Part shown: piece after piece, positions 1-8,737 of the stretch | Position numbering within the stretch: position 1 is the first letter of the stretch | How the letters are laid out: each line of letters opens with the position of its first letter | Source of the DNA: Solwaraspora sp. WMMD792 | GTDB taxonomy: Bacteria > Actinomycetota > Actinomycetes > Mycobacteriales > Micromonosporaceae | Length of the DNA stretch: 64,000 bases | Assembly: GCF_029626105.1 (NCBI RefSeq) | Contig: NZ_JARUBH010000009.1 | Span: forward strand, 2,294,001 to 2,358,000 | Reading direction: 5' to 3' | Program-made: the position numbers and the translations under genes | Notes under the pieces: model-generated | What the model saw: only the letters and a program-made list of their open reading frames with translations | Databases searched by the model: none | Told to the model about the DNA's origin: nothing

Positions 1-2
1 CC

Positions 3-590
3 ACGGCCGTACGCGACTCGGCGCGGCAGACCGGGCTGGCCGCCGTCCTGGTGGAGGTCGCCGGGGAGGCGCTGGACCCGCGGGGCGACCAGGTCGCCGC
101 CGGCGCCGCCACCGACCGGCTGCGCGCCGCGCTGCGCCGGGCGGCAGCACCGAGCGTCCTGGCGGTCACCGGCCCGGTCGGCGGCGCCGGGCTGGCCGCG
201 CTGCTGCACTTCGACGTCGTGCTGTCCGCTCCGACCAGCACATTCACTGCCGGCGACCCGGACAGCGGGGCGCTGCTCGTCAGCGACCTGGCCGGCCTGC
301 TGATCCGGCGGGTCGGGCCGGGACGGGCCCGGCAGCTGGTGCTCACGGGCCGGTTCCTCGGCGCCGCCACCGCACTGGACTGGGGTCTGGTCGCCGGGGT
401 CGACCCGCAGTGCGCCGACCGGGCCGGTGAGCTGGCCCGGTCCTGGGCCGACTCCCCGGGTGCCGGGCTGGCGCTGCGGGCCCTGGACGCGGCGCAGTGG
501 CTGCCCGCCGCCGACGCCGCCGGCTACGCCCGCGACCTGCTGCCGCTGCTCGCACCGGCCCCGGCGGAGGACACCCGGTCAGACCGGTGA
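3..590 (+). CDS. enoyl-CoA hydratase/isomerase family protein (5' part outside window)
   Basis: The open frame runs in from the left edge, so the N-terminus is missing; a GTG at 51 is unlikely to be the true start. The segment GPVGGAGLAALLHFDVVLSA is the second oxyanion-hole region of the crotonase fold (compare GxxxGxGxxLALxxDxxxA). The following VGPGRARQLVLTGR and A-x-x-WGLV motifs are also typical of the family. This suggests hydration or isomerisation of an acyl-CoA. The gene overlaps the convergent lyase gene by 12 bases. Substrate unknown; it probably belongs to the CoA-ester catabolic cluster that follows. Confidence 0.75.
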   Translation, partial: TAVRDSARQTGLAAVLVEVAGEALDPRGDQVAAGAATDRLRAALRRAAAPSVLAVTGPVGGAGLAALLHFDVVLSAPTSTFTAGDPDSGALLVSDLAGLLIRRVGPGRARQLVLTGRFLGAATALDWGLVAGVDPQCADRAGELARSWADSPGAGLALRALDAAQWLPAADAAGYARDLLPLLAPAPAEDTRSDR

Positions 591-1475
591 CGGGAACAGC
601 CCCGCCCGGCTGAGCCGGCCCGGGGCGGTGATGCCCAACGCGGCGGCCAGCCAACGGGCGTCGTCCAGCACCGTCGGCAGGTCCAGGCCCACGTCGACGC
701 CCATCCGGTTCAACGTGTAGGCGAGGTCCTCGGTGGCCACGTTGCCGGTGGCGGCCGGCGCGAACGGGCAGCCGCCGATCCCGGCCAGGCTGGCGTCCAG
801 GGCGGTGACCCCGGACCGCACCGCCGCCACCGCGTTGGCCACCCCGGTGCTGCGGGTGTCGTGGAAGTGCGCCCGCAACGGCAGGCCGGGGGCCAGAGCG
901 GCGGCCTGGCCGAAGCGCTCCTCCACATCGGTCGGCACCGCCACCCCGATCGTGTCGGCCAGCACCAGCTCGTCCGGTGATTCGGCGAGCACCGCGCGCA
1001 GCACGGTCGCCAGGCGTGCGACCGGGACCTCGCCCTCGAACGGGCAGCCGAACGACGCCCCGACCGTCACCGCGACCCGTACCCCGTCGGTGGCGGCCCG
1101 GCGGCGGACGGCTGTCATCGCCCGCAGCGCCGCCGTCACCGGCATCCCCTGGTTCCGTTCGCTGAACGTCTCGGTGGCGAGCACCACCATGTTGACCTCG
1201 GTGAAACCGCAGTCGCGGGCCCGCAGGTAGCCGCGCTCGTTGAGCACCAGGGCGGTGTAGCGCACCCCGGGGCCGGGGTCGGGCAGACCGGCGGCCACCT
1301 GCTCGGCGTCGGCCATCTGCGGTACCCGGTCCGGGCGGACGAAGGCGGTGACCTCGATGCGCCGTGCGCCGTGGCGGACCGCCCGGCGGACCAGTTCGAG
1401 CTTGTCACCGGTCGGCAGCAGGGTGGCCTCGTTCTGCAGCCCGTCCCGGGGCGCCACCTCGACGATCTCGACCAC
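579..1475 (-). CDS. hydroxymethylglutaryl-CoA lyase family protein
   Basis: HMG-CoA lyase-type TIM-barrel enzyme that cleaves 3-hydroxy-3-methylglutaryl-CoA or a related 3-hydroxyacyl-CoA to acetyl-CoA and a 3-oxoacid. It shows the N-terminal EVAPRDGLQNE motif (catalytic Arg/Asp), HFHDTRSTG metal-binding histidines and the family signature GIGGCPFAPAATGNVATED with its catalytic cysteine. A GTG at 1475 is chosen because AGGGAG lies 5 nt upstream; a TTG at 1499 would add 8 residues. The 298-residue length is normal for bacterial HMG-CoA lyases. It diverges from the CoA-transferase gene across a very short gap. The real substrate may be a branched intermediate of this cluster rather than HMG-CoA. 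Confidence 0.85.
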   Translation of the reverse strand: MVEIVEVAPRDGLQNEATLLPTGDKLELVRRAVRHGARRIEVTAFVRPDRVPQMADAEQVAAGLPDPGPGVRYTALVLNERGYLRARDCGFTEVNMVVLATETFSERNQGMPVTAALRAMTAVRRRAATDGVRVAVTVGASFGCPFEGEVPVARLATVLRAVLAESPDELVLADTIGVAVPTDVEERFGQAAALAPGLPLRAHFHDTRSTGVANAVAAVRSGVTALDASLAGIGGCPFAPAATGNVATEDLAYTLNRMGVDVGLDLPTVLDDARWLAAALGITAPGRLSRAGLFPSPV

Positions 1476-1490
1476 GACCACTCCCTGCTG

Positions 1491-1520
1491 TTGCGTCAAC
1501 GTTTACGTGGACTGTATAAC
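1491..1520 (+). promoter_or_regulatory. candidate promoter for leaderless CoA-transferase mRNA
   Basis: TTGCGT (1491-1496) and TATAAC (1515-1520) are separated by 18 bp. The -10 box ends 7 bp before the ATG at 1528, so transcription would start at or next to the start codon, and no Shine-Dalgarno sequence is visible. Leaderless mRNAs are common in actinobacteria. The element GTTTACGTGG (1501-1510) sits between the boxes and resembles GTTTACGCGG at 10548-10557, so it may bind the same regulator. Confidence 0.5.
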
Positions 1521-1527
1521 ATCAGAC

Positions 1528-2754
1528 ATGACGCACGCGCCGCCGGACGGCACCCCGGACACCGCACCGCCACTGGCCGGAGTGCGGGTCATCGAGATGG
1601 GCTCCCTGATCGCCGGCCCGTTCTGCGGGCAGCTTCTCGCCGACCACGGCGCCGAGGTGATCAAGATCGAGCCGCCGGGCGTCGGCGACCCGATGCGCGA
1701 ATGGGGACGGGAGAAGTCCGACGGACGGTCGCTGTGGTGGCCGATCATCGCCCGCAACAAGAAGTCGATAACCCTCGATCTGCGCACCGGGGACGGCCAG
1801 CAGATCGCCCGCGACCTGCTGGCCGACGCGGACGTGCTGCTGGAAAACTTCCGGCCCGGCACCGTGGAGAAGTGGGGACTCGGCTTCGACCAGCTGACCA
1901 GGATCAACCCCGGGTTGGTCATGGTCCGGGTCTCCGGGTTCGGCCAGCACGGGCCGTACGCCGAACGACCTGGCTACGGCGCGATCGCCGAGGCGATGGG
2001 CGGCCTGCGGTACGTCGTCGGCGACCCGTCCACCCCGCCCAGCCGGGTCGGCATCAGCCTCGGCGACTCCCTCGCCGCGACGTTCGCCACCCTCGGCACC
2101 CTGCTCGCGCTGCGCGCTCGGGACCGCACCGGCACCGGTCAGGTCGTCGACGCCGCGATCTACGAGGCGGTCCTCGCGCTGATGGAGTCCTTGGTGCCCG
2201 AGTACGGGCTGGCCGGCTTCGTTCGCGAACGCAGCGGACCGATCCTGCCCAACGTGGCACCGTCGAACGTCTACCCCACCAGCGACGGCGCGATGGTGCT
2301 GATCGCCGCGAACCAGGACACCGTCTTCCGCCGGCTGGCCGCCGCGATGGGCCGCCCGCAGCTCGGCACCGACCAGCGGTACGCCAGCCACACCGCCCGG
2401 GGCCGGCACCAGGCCGAGCTGGACGCCCAGATCGCCGACTGGACCCGGACCCTCAGCGTGGACGCCCTCACCGAGACGCTGATCGCCCATTCGGTGCCGG
2501 TCGGCAAGATCTACCGGGCACCGGAGATGCTCACCGACCCGCACTTCCAGGCCCGCCGGACCATCGTCTCGGTCGACGATCCGGCGCTGGGCGCGGTGCC
2601 GATGCAGAACGTGTTCCCCCGGCTGGACCGCACCCCTGGCGTGGTCCGGCACACCGGCCCGGCACTCGGCGCCCACAACGACGAGATCTACCGCGGTCTG
2701 CTGGCGATGACCGACGAGCGGTACGCACGGCTGCGGGCCGGCGGCGTCATCTGA
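1528..2754 (+). CDS. CaiB/BaiF (class III) CoA-transferase
   Basis: Formyl-CoA transferase-family enzyme that moves CoA between carboxylic acids through an aspartyl-CoA anhydride. It starts PLAGVRVIEMGSLIAGPFC and carries DHGAEVIKIEPP, the LLADADVLLENFRPG segment and the region TGQVVDAAIYEAV, whose Asp is the expected nucleophile. At 408 residues it is full length. The ATG at 1528 has no ribosome site but fits a leaderless transcript. It sits head-to-head with the HMG-CoA-lyase-like gene and tail-to-tail with the SDR operon. The likely role is activating or recycling a CoA ester in the unknown pathway; substrate cannot be read from sequence. Confidence 0.9.
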   Translation: MTHAPPDGTPDTAPPLAGVRVIEMGSLIAGPFCGQLLADHGAEVIKIEPPGVGDPMREWGREKSDGRSLWWPIIARNKKSITLDLRTGDGQQIARDLLADADVLLENFRPGTVEKWGLGFDQLTRINPGLVMVRVSGFGQHGPYAERPGYGAIAEAMGGLRYVVGDPSTPPSRVGISLGDSLAATFATLGTLLALRARDRTGTGQVVDAAIYEAVLALMESLVPEYGLAGFVRERSGPILPNVAPSNVYPTSDGAMVLIAANQDTVFRRLAAAMGRPQLGTDQRYASHTARGRHQAELDAQIADWTRTLSVDALTETLIAHSVPVGKIYRAPEMLTDPHFQARRTIVSVDDPALGAVPMQNVFPRLDRTPGVVRHTGPALGAHNDEIYRGLLAMTDERYARLRAGGVI

Positions 2755-2819
2755 CGGTGGCACCGCCCGGTCGGCGTCAGTCCACGGCGCCGGTGGCCCA
2801 TACCGCGCTTGGCGACACG

Positions 2820-3620
2820 TCAGCCGTGGTGCAGCAGCGCACCGGCGGCGCCGACGAGCGTGGCGCCGCCGTCCAGGGCGATCAGCTGGCCGGTTATCCA
2901 CTCCCCCGCCGGCCCGGCCAGGAAGCCGACCAGCTCGGCCACCTCGTCCGGGGTGGTGGCCCGGCCCAACGGGGTACGACGCAGCACCTCCGCCAACGCG
3001 GTGCCGGTGAGTTCGTGGCGTACGCCGTCGGTCAGCACGGTGCCCGGCGCCAGACAGTTGAGCCGGATCCCGTCGGCGGACCAGCGCTCGGCCAGCGACC
3101 GGGTCAGGCCCAGCACCCCGGCGCGGGCGGCGGCCGAGTGGGCCAGGCCCGGGATGCCGGCCTCCGGCGCGGACAGCGAAACGTTCACCACCCGACCGTG
3201 ACCGCGCGCGGCGAGCCACGGATGCGCCGACTCGGTCAGCCGGGTGATCGCCGTCAGGTTCAGGTCGGCGACCGCGGCGAACCCCCGGGGGGAGATCCCG
3301 GTGGCCGGGGCGACGAACTGCCCGCCCGCGTTGTTGACCAGGATGTCCAGGCCGTACCGGCGGCCGACCTCGGCGATCAGGTCGGTGACCTGCTCCGGAC
3401 GACGCACGTCCAGCGGCCGGGCGACGAAGCGGCCCGGTGCGGCCAGCCCGGCGGTGCCGGCCAGCGGCTCCGGCCGCCGCCCGACACCGACCACCAGGGC
3501 ACCGAGGCCGGCCAGCCGCAGCGCGACCGCCCGGCCGATACCGGTGCCGGCACCGGTGACCAGCGCGGTCCGGCCGGCGAGCAGACCGGGGCGCAGCACC
3601 TGCGGATCGGCGTCCGTCAC
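2820..3620 (-). CDS. SDR family NAD(P)-dependent oxidoreductase
   Basis: Classical short-chain dehydrogenase of 266 residues. TGAGTGIG near residue 21 is the nucleotide-binding glycine motif, NNAGG is the central motif, and the C-terminal WITGQLIALDGGATL is typical of FabG-like enzymes. At the catalytic site the usual Tyr-x-x-x-Lys is not evident: the segment after VNVSLSAPEAG reads HSAAARAGVLG, with His in place of Tyr and Arg in place of Lys. It could therefore be an atypical SDR, such as one related to 2,4-dienoyl-CoA reductases. The GTG start overlaps the stop of the upstream SDR by 4 bases. Last gene of the operon. Confidence 0.82.
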   Translation of the reverse strand: MTDADPQVLRPGLLAGRTALVTGAGTGIGRAVALRLAGLGALVVGVGRRPEPLAGTAGLAAPGRFVARPLDVRRPEQVTDLIAEVGRRYGLDILVNNAGGQFVAPATGISPRGFAAVADLNLTAITRLTESAHPWLAARGHGRVVNVSLSAPEAGIPGLAHSAAARAGVLGLTRSLAERWSADGIRLNCLAPGTVLTDGVRHELTGTALAEVLRRTPLGRATTPDEVAELVGFLAGPAGEWITGQLIALDGGATLVGAAGALLHHG

Positions 3621-4408
3621 GGCCGGGCCAGCCCGGCGACCAGGCCGCCGTCGACCGGCAGCAGCGCCCCGGTGACGTAGCTGGCGGCGTCCGAGGCGAG
3701 CCAGCAGACCACCTCGGCGATCTCCTGCGGCTCGGCGGCCCGCCCGATCGGGTGTGTCGTCTCCAGCGCGGTGGTGTCGAACCGGACGATCGGGGTGCGG
3801 ACCAGGCCGGGACAGACCGCGTTGACCCTGATACCGGCGGCGGCGTACTCGATCGCCGCCGTCCTGGTCAGTCCGGCGATGCCGTGTTTGCTGGCCACGT
3901 ACGCGGCCGACGCCGGCACCCCGCGCAACGCGGCACCGGACGCGGTGTTGACGATCGACCCGCCGCCGCCCTGGGCAAGCAGCTGGGCGATCTCGACGCG
4001 CAGGCAGTGGAAGGTGCCGGTGAGGTTCACCGCCAGCACCCGGTCCCAGACGTGTGCCGGGTAGTCGGCGGTGTCGGCGAACACACCGGTCACCCCGGCG
4101 TTGTTGTGCGCGACGTCGAGCCGGCCGAACCGGCGGACCACCGCGGCGACCATCGCCGCGACGGAGTCGGCGTCGGCGATGTCCACCGGATGCGCCACGG
4201 CGGTCGGGCCGATCGCCGCCGCGACGGACTCGGCGGCCGTCAGGTCCCGGTCGGCGACCAGCACCCGGGCACCGGCCGCCGCCAGCCGGTGCGCGGTCGC
4301 CGCGCCGATCCCGGACCCGCCGCCGGTGACCAGCGCCACCCGGTCGGTCAGATCGGGACCGGTCGGGCGGCCACCGCCGGTGGCCGGTGCCGGTGCGGCC
4401 CGGCTCAC
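3617..4408 (-). CDS. SDR family oxidoreductase
   Basis: Classical SDR of 263 residues with TGGGSGIG cofactor motif, NNAGV, and an intact YVASK catalytic Tyr-x-x-x-Lys after NTASGAALRGVP. The C-terminus ends in YVTGALLPVDGGLVAG, typical of 3-hydroxyacyl or secondary-alcohol dehydrogenases. The longer open frame upstream overlaps the TetR gene out of frame, so a GTG at 4408 just before the conserved domain is chosen. It is translationally coupled to the next SDR through GTGA. It probably oxidises a hydroxy intermediate of the cluster. Confidence 0.85.
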   Translation of the reverse strand: MSRAAPAPATGGGRPTGPDLTDRVALVTGGGSGIGAATAHRLAAAGARVLVADRDLTAAESVAAAIGPTAVAHPVDIADADSVAAMVAAVVRRFGRLDVAHNNAGVTGVFADTADYPAHVWDRVLAVNLTGTFHCLRVEIAQLLAQGGGGSIVNTASGAALRGVPASAAYVASKHGIAGLTRTAAIEYAAAGIRVNAVCPGLVRTPIVRFDTTALETTHPIGRAAEPQEIAEVVCWLASDAASYVTGALLPVDGGLVAGLARP

Positions 4409-4472
4409 CGGCCGGTCCCGGTCGCCCGGGGCGGTCTGCTGCCGTACGCCGCGCCGCGGCACCGGCCGACGG

Positions 4473-5135
4473 TCAGGACTTCGGTGCCAGACTGGACAGG
4501 GCCAGCTCGATGAAGATCTCGCCGAAGTCGGCCAGGCTGCGTGGCCCGTCCGGGTCGAACCAGCGGTAGGTCCAGTTGAACATCCCGACGATGCCGAGCA
4601 CCGCCACATTCGGGTCGACGTCGGAGCGGAACTCGCCGCTGGCCGCGCCGTCGGTGATCACCTTCGTCAACAGCCGGCCCCACAGGTCGGCGTTGCGCTG
4701 GATGTCGGTCACCTCGTCGCCGGTCATCACCTTGTGGATGTTCTCGCCGACGAAGATGAACAGCTCCGGGCGGCGTTGCATCGCGTGTACGTAAGCCCGC
4801 AGCCCTCGGGCGAGCTTCTCCCGGGGCGGCGTCGGCTCGGCGACGATCTCCTCCAGCTCCACGCGCATCTGCTCGATCGGCTGATGCAGCAGCGAAACGA
4901 GCAGCTCTTCCTTCGTGCCGACGTAGTAGTAGAGCGTGGCCCGGTTGATGCCGACCTCGGTGGCCACGTCCTCCAGGGTGGTCTGGGCGTAGCCGAGCCG
5001 CTGGAACACCCGGGCCGCCCCGTCCAGGACCTCCTGCCAGCGGGCGTCGGACTTGCGGCCGCTGGCCAGCCTGCGCTCCATCCGCCGGCGAGCGATGTCG
5101 CTGGCTGCCGTCCGGTTGCGTTCCCGGGTCGCCAC
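4473..5135 (-). CDS. TetR/AcrR family transcriptional regulator
   Basis: DNA-binding repressor-type protein of about 220 residues. An N-terminal basic stretch is followed by a TetR HTH: AARVFQRLGYAQTTLEDVA then INRATLYYYVGTKEELL. The C-terminal ligand domain resembles regulators of fatty-acid or aromatic CoA catabolism. The GTG at 5135 is preferred because GGAGGAG ends only 1 nt before the GTG at 5144. It lies within the minus-strand catabolic operon between the acyl-CoA ligase and the two SDRs, so it likely controls that operon and may bind the palindrome at 10534-10553. Ligand unknown, perhaps an acyl-CoA. Confidence 0.88.
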   Translation of the reverse strand: MATRERNRTAASDIARRRMERRLASGRKSDARWQEVLDGAARVFQRLGYAQTTLEDVATEVGINRATLYYYVGTKEELLVSLLHQPIEQMRVELEEIVAEPTPPREKLARGLRAYVHAMQRRPELFIFVGENIHKVMTGDEVTDIQRNADLWGRLLTKVITDGAASGEFRSDVDPNVAVLGIVGMFNWTYRWFDPDGPRSLADFGEIFIELALSSLAPKS

Positions 5136-5219
5136 GGGCGCCACACTCCTCCAGCACGACCGACCAGAGTCGATCTATGAACAGTCGCGTTGATGATAGC
5201 GCAGCGCGTCGGACAGTGG

Positions 5220-6755
5220 TCATCGGGTACGCAGCGTCCGCTTGAGGACCTTGCCGCTGGCGTTGCGGGGCAACGCCAGCTCGACCCGGAACACGGCCGG
5301 GATCTTGTACCCGGCGAGCCGGGTCCGGCAGTACTCCCGGACGGCGTCCTCGTCGAAGGCGCCACCGGGGTTGAGCACTAGGTGCGCCCGGACGATCTCG
5401 CCCCACCGCTCGTCCGGCACCCCGACCACCGAGACCTCCTGCACCGTCGGAAGCTCCGACAGCACCTGCTCGATCTCGATCGGGTAGATGTTCTCCCCAC
5501 CTCTGATGATCATGTCCTTCTTACGGCCGGACAGGTAGAGGTAGCCCTCGTCGTCGCGCCAGGCCATGTCACCGCCGCGGAACCAGCCGTCGACCAGCAC
5601 CCGGTCGGTCTCGTCCGGCATGCCGAGGTAGCCGGCCATCACCGCGTCGGACCGGGTGACGATCTCACCGACCGTGCCGTCCGGGACCTCGTTCAGGTCG
5701 TCGTCGCACAGCCGCAGGTCGACACCCATGCCCGGTTTGCCGATCGAGCCGAGCAGATGCTCGTTGCCGGCCACCGCACGGCGGTGGTCCTGCGGGGTCA
5801 GCACGGTCTGCAGGCCGGCCTCGGTGCCGGCGCCGAACATGTTCATGAAGTCGCACCGGAACGTGTCCATCGCCCGGCGCAGCAGGGTCGGCGACATCGG
5901 CGCCGCCCCGTACGCGATGGACAGCAGCCGGTCGTAGCTGGCGTCGCGCACGTCCGGCTGCTGCAGCAGCATGTCGATCATCGTCGGGACCAGGAAGACG
6001 CCGTTGAGCACATCGCGGCGCAGCCACTTGAGGACGGTGACCGGGTCGAACGCCGGCAGGATCAGCGACGGGAAACCGCGGGCCACCCCGGCCAGCACGT
6101 AGCCCATCCCGGCGACGTGGTACAGCGGCGCCGGCGAGTAGTGGAACGAGTCCGCCGGCAGCCGCCGCTCGAGGATGCACTGGAACACCAGGTGCTTGGT
6201 CATCCGCTGGTGGTGCATGACGCCCTTGGGCAGGGCGGTGGTGCCGCTGGTGAAGGCCAGGCACATGATCTCATCGTCGCCGAACGGGGTGTCGATCTCG
6301 ACGTCGTCACCGGCGGCCACCAGCTCCTCGTACCCCCGGTCGGCCACCGCGGTCTTCTCGTACGACACCGTGTAGCGCAACGTCGGCACGTCGACCGACT
6401 CGACCATGGCGGCGTACCGCTCGCTGAAGAACAACACCTTCGCCTCGGCGGTACGCAGCAGCATCTGCAGCTCCGGCTGGGCCAGCCGGAAGTTCAGCGG
6501 CACGTAGACCGCGCCGAGCTTCATGCAGGCCAGTAGGGTCTCCATGTAGCAGTGCGAGTCGGTGGCGAACAGCGCCACCCGGTCGCCCTTGCCGACGCCC
6601 ATCCGGCGCAGTTCGTTGGCGACCCGGTTGACCCGGCTGTTGACCTGGGCGAACGAGTACGAGTCGGTGTCGGTGACGAAGCAGGCCCGACCCGGCGTGT
6701 TCCGGGCGTGCAGCCGGACCCAGTCCGCCGCCCGGCTGGTGCGCTGCGTGGACAT
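5220..6755 (-). CDS. AMP-dependent acyl-CoA synthetase/ligase
   Basis: ANL-superfamily ligase of 511 residues that activates a carboxylic acid to acyl-AMP and then acyl-CoA. The P-loop is AFTSGTTALPKGV, followed by the A8 region YLYLSGRKKDMIIRGGENIYP and a C-terminal catalytic lysine in RNASGKVLKR. Length matches FadD-like long-chain or aromatic acid CoA ligases. A strong GAGGGGG site precedes the ATG. It lies 18 bp after the upstream monooxygenase gene in one long operon and probably provides the CoA thioester handled by the CoA-transferase, hydratase and lyase nearby. Confidence 0.9.
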   Translation of the reverse strand: MSTQRTSRAADWVRLHARNTPGRACFVTDTDSYSFAQVNSRVNRVANELRRMGVGKGDRVALFATDSHCYMETLLACMKLGAVYVPLNFRLAQPELQMLLRTAEAKVLFFSERYAAMVESVDVPTLRYTVSYEKTAVADRGYEELVAAGDDVEIDTPFGDDEIMCLAFTSGTTALPKGVMHHQRMTKHLVFQCILERRLPADSFHYSPAPLYHVAGMGYVLAGVARGFPSLILPAFDPVTVLKWLRRDVLNGVFLVPTMIDMLLQQPDVRDASYDRLLSIAYGAAPMSPTLLRRAMDTFRCDFMNMFGAGTEAGLQTVLTPQDHRRAVAGNEHLLGSIGKPGMGVDLRLCDDDLNEVPDGTVGEIVTRSDAVMAGYLGMPDETDRVLVDGWFRGGDMAWRDDEGYLYLSGRKKDMIIRGGENIYPIEIEQVLSELPTVQEVSVVGVPDERWGEIVRAHLVLNPGGAFDEDAVREYCRTRLAGYKIPAVFRVELALPRNASGKVLKRTLRTR

Positions 6756-6773
6756 CAGCCACCCCCTCGGTGC

Positions 6774-7859
6774 CTAGGAGAACTCGGGCAGCACGTGCTT
6801 GCCCAGCAGCTCGATCGACTTCATGACCTTCTCGTGCGGGATGTTGTACGGCTGGACGAGGCAGAGCAGCAGATCGGTCCCCACCGCCTCGTACCGTTTG
6901 GCCATCTCGACGCACTGATCGGGGTTGCCGACGATCACCGCGTCGTTGTCGAGCAGGTAGTCGAAGGTCAGCGAGTCCAGGTCGATCCCGCCGAGCAGCT
7001 TCTTGGCGTACTCGTAGCTGCCCAGCTGCGCGCCGTCCTTCCAGTCGCCGAGCTCGGCGACGGACTTCAGCGACGTCTGCACGTACCAGCCGAAGCAGTC
7101 CCGGGCCGCCGCGTACGCCTCCTCGGTGGTCTGGGCGCAGTGCACCTGGGTGAAGGTGGCGATCTGCTCGTTGACGTACGCCCCGACCGGTTTGGCGCGC
7201 CGGATTCCGTCCCGGTACCGGTTGAACCGTTTGACCAGGGTCTCCGGTGCGGCGGCCACCGAGAACGACAACAGCCCCAGCCCTTTCTCGCCGATCAGCT
7301 CGTGGCTGTCGGCGCTGGACGAGGCACCCCACAGCGGCGGGTGCGGCCGCTGCATCGGCTTGGGCACCACCCCGCGCGGCGGCAGCTTGAAATGCTCACC
7401 GTCCCAGGAGAACTCCTCCTGGGTCCAGCAGCCCATGATGACCTCCAGCGCCTCCTCCCACATCGGCCGGGTGTCGGTCGGGTCGATGCCGAACCCTTCC
7501 AGCTCGGTACGGGTGCCGGAGCGGCCGGTGCCGAACTCCAGGCGGCCACCGGAGAGCACGTCGACGGTGGCGGCCGCCTCGGCGGCGCGCACCGGATGGT
7601 TGTACGGGAACGGCAGCAGCCGCACGCCGTGCCCGATCCGGATGTTCTTCGTCTTCGCGGCGATCGCGCCGTAGAGCACGCCCGGCGCCGACGAGAACGA
7701 GTATTCGTCGAGGAAGTGGTGTTCGACGGTCCAGACGCTGTGGAAGCCGAGCTTGTCGGCGAGCACGATCTGGTCGAGGACGTTCTGGAACGCCACGTAG
7801 GCGCTGCGGTCGTCCCACGGGCGGGGCACCGCGATCTCGTACATCAGGGCGAACTTCAT
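6774..7859 (-). CDS. LLM class flavin-dependent oxidoreductase (paralogue 1)
   Basis: Luciferase-like TIM-barrel monooxygenase, 361 residues. Visible family features are DKLGFHSVWTVEHHF near residue 50, TKNIRIGHGVRLLPF, and the flavin-binding SGGRLEFGTGRSG segment. It uses FMNH2 or F420H2; the flavin reductase at 9820-10368 in the same operon points to FMN. It starts within the stop codon of the SMP-30 gene (ATGA), so the two are coupled. A second paralogue lies two genes upstream, so the two could act in successive oxygenations or as a heterodimer as in bacterial luciferase. Confidence 0.9.
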   Translation of the reverse strand: MKFALMYEIAVPRPWDDRSAYVAFQNVLDQIVLADKLGFHSVWTVEHHFLDEYSFSSAPGVLYGAIAAKTKNIRIGHGVRLLPFPYNHPVRAAEAAATVDVLSGGRLEFGTGRSGTRTELEGFGIDPTDTRPMWEEALEVIMGCWTQEEFSWDGEHFKLPPRGVVPKPMQRPHPPLWGASSSADSHELIGEKGLGLLSFSVAAAPETLVKRFNRYRDGIRRAKPVGAYVNEQIATFTQVHCAQTTEEAYAAARDCFGWYVQTSLKSVAELGDWKDGAQLGSYEYAKKLLGGIDLDSLTFDYLLDNDAVIVGNPDQCVEMAKRYEAVGTDLLLCLVQPYNIPHEKVMKSIELLGKHVLPEFS

Positions 7860-8737
7860 CCGATGTCTCCCTCGTGCAACGGGTACGCCGCCACGCCCAG
7901 GTCGTACGCGACCAGTTCGCCGGTCATCGAGAAGGTGACGTACAGCTGACCGTCGCCGATGCAGCAGTTGGTGGGCTGGGCGCCGGGTGGGGTGTCGATG
8001 GTGTCGCGGACCGTGCCGTCCGGTCCGATGACCACGACGACGTGTCCGACGCTGCCGCACACGTACAGGTTGCCGTCGGCGTCGAAGCAGAAGCCGTCCG
8101 GGGAGCCGGTGGGCAGCTTGGCGAAGACCTGCGGGTCGCCGAGCCCGGTACCGGGCGGGTGGTCGAACACCAGGATCCGCCGGGTCAGCGACTGGGCCAG
8201 GTACAGCCGTCCGTCCGGGCCGAACGCGATGCCGTTGGGCATCGCGGGGACCTCGGCGACCTGCCGCACCGCGCCGTCGGCGGACACCGCGACGATCCGG
8301 CCAGGCTTGAGGTCGCGCAGGTTCTCCCAGTTGTGCGAGTCGGTGACGTACAGCTGGCCGTCGGGGCCGAAGCACAGGTCGTTGGGCCGGTGCGGGGCCG
8401 GACCGGGCAGGTCGGCGGCGACCGTGCTGACGGCGCCGTCGACGGCGACCTTCTGTACGCGGCCGTCGAACGGTTCGGGCGCGTGCCAGTATCCGCCGGT
8501 CCGGGTGGCGGACAGGCCGCCGTTGTTGGCGACGTACACCGCGCCGCTGGCACCCCGCGCGCTGCCGTTGGGGCCGCCGCCGAGGTCACCGAGGGTGGAC
8601 CGGCTCCCATCGGCGTTGACCCGGGTCAGCCGCTGGCCCTGCATCTCGACCACGGCGACCGCGCCGTCGCCGAGGTGGCTGGGCCCCTCCGGGAAGTCGA
8701 GGCCGTCGGTGACCACCCGGGGTGTCCAGGAGGTCAC
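7856..8737 (-). CDS. SMP-30/gluconolactonase/LRE family protein
   Basis: Six-bladed beta-propeller hydrolase of 293 residues, probably a lactonase. It begins with GLDFPEGPSHL, the conserved metal-site region, and repeats blade motifs such as RPNDLCFGPDGQLYVTD, MPNGIAFGPDGRLYLA and SPDGFCFDADGNLYV, which carry the Asn and Asp ligands of the divalent metal. The GTG at 8737 is chosen because it overlaps the upstream stop (GTGA). It sits between the two luciferase-like monooxygenases, so I infer that it opens a lactone produced by a Baeyer-Villiger-type oxygenation. Confidence 0.88.
   Translation of the reverse strand: MTSWTPRVVTDGLDFPEGPSHLGDGAVAVVEMQGQRLTRVNADGSRSTLGDLGGGPNGSARGASGAVYVANNGGLSATRTGGYWHAPEPFDGRVQKVAVDGAVSTVAADLPGPAPHRPNDLCFGPDGQLYVTDSHNWENLRDLKPGRIVAVSADGAVRQVAEVPAMPNGIAFGPDGRLYLAQSLTRRILVFDHPPGTGLGDPQVFAKLPTGSPDGFCFDADGNLYVCGSVGHVVVVIGPDGTVRDTIDTPPGAQPTNCCIGDGQLYVTFSMTGELVAYDLGVAAYPLHEGDIG

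Noticed and set aside
1371-3680. Very long open frame on the plus strand
   Set aside because: Arg/Pro/Gly-rich translation without domains, antisense or out of frame to the CoA-transferase and SDR genes; produced by high third-position GC.
5382-6536. 384-codon plus-strand open frame opposite the acyl-CoA ligase
   Set aside because: Composition biased to Arg, His, Val and Gln, no family features; shadow of the minus-strand ligase gene.
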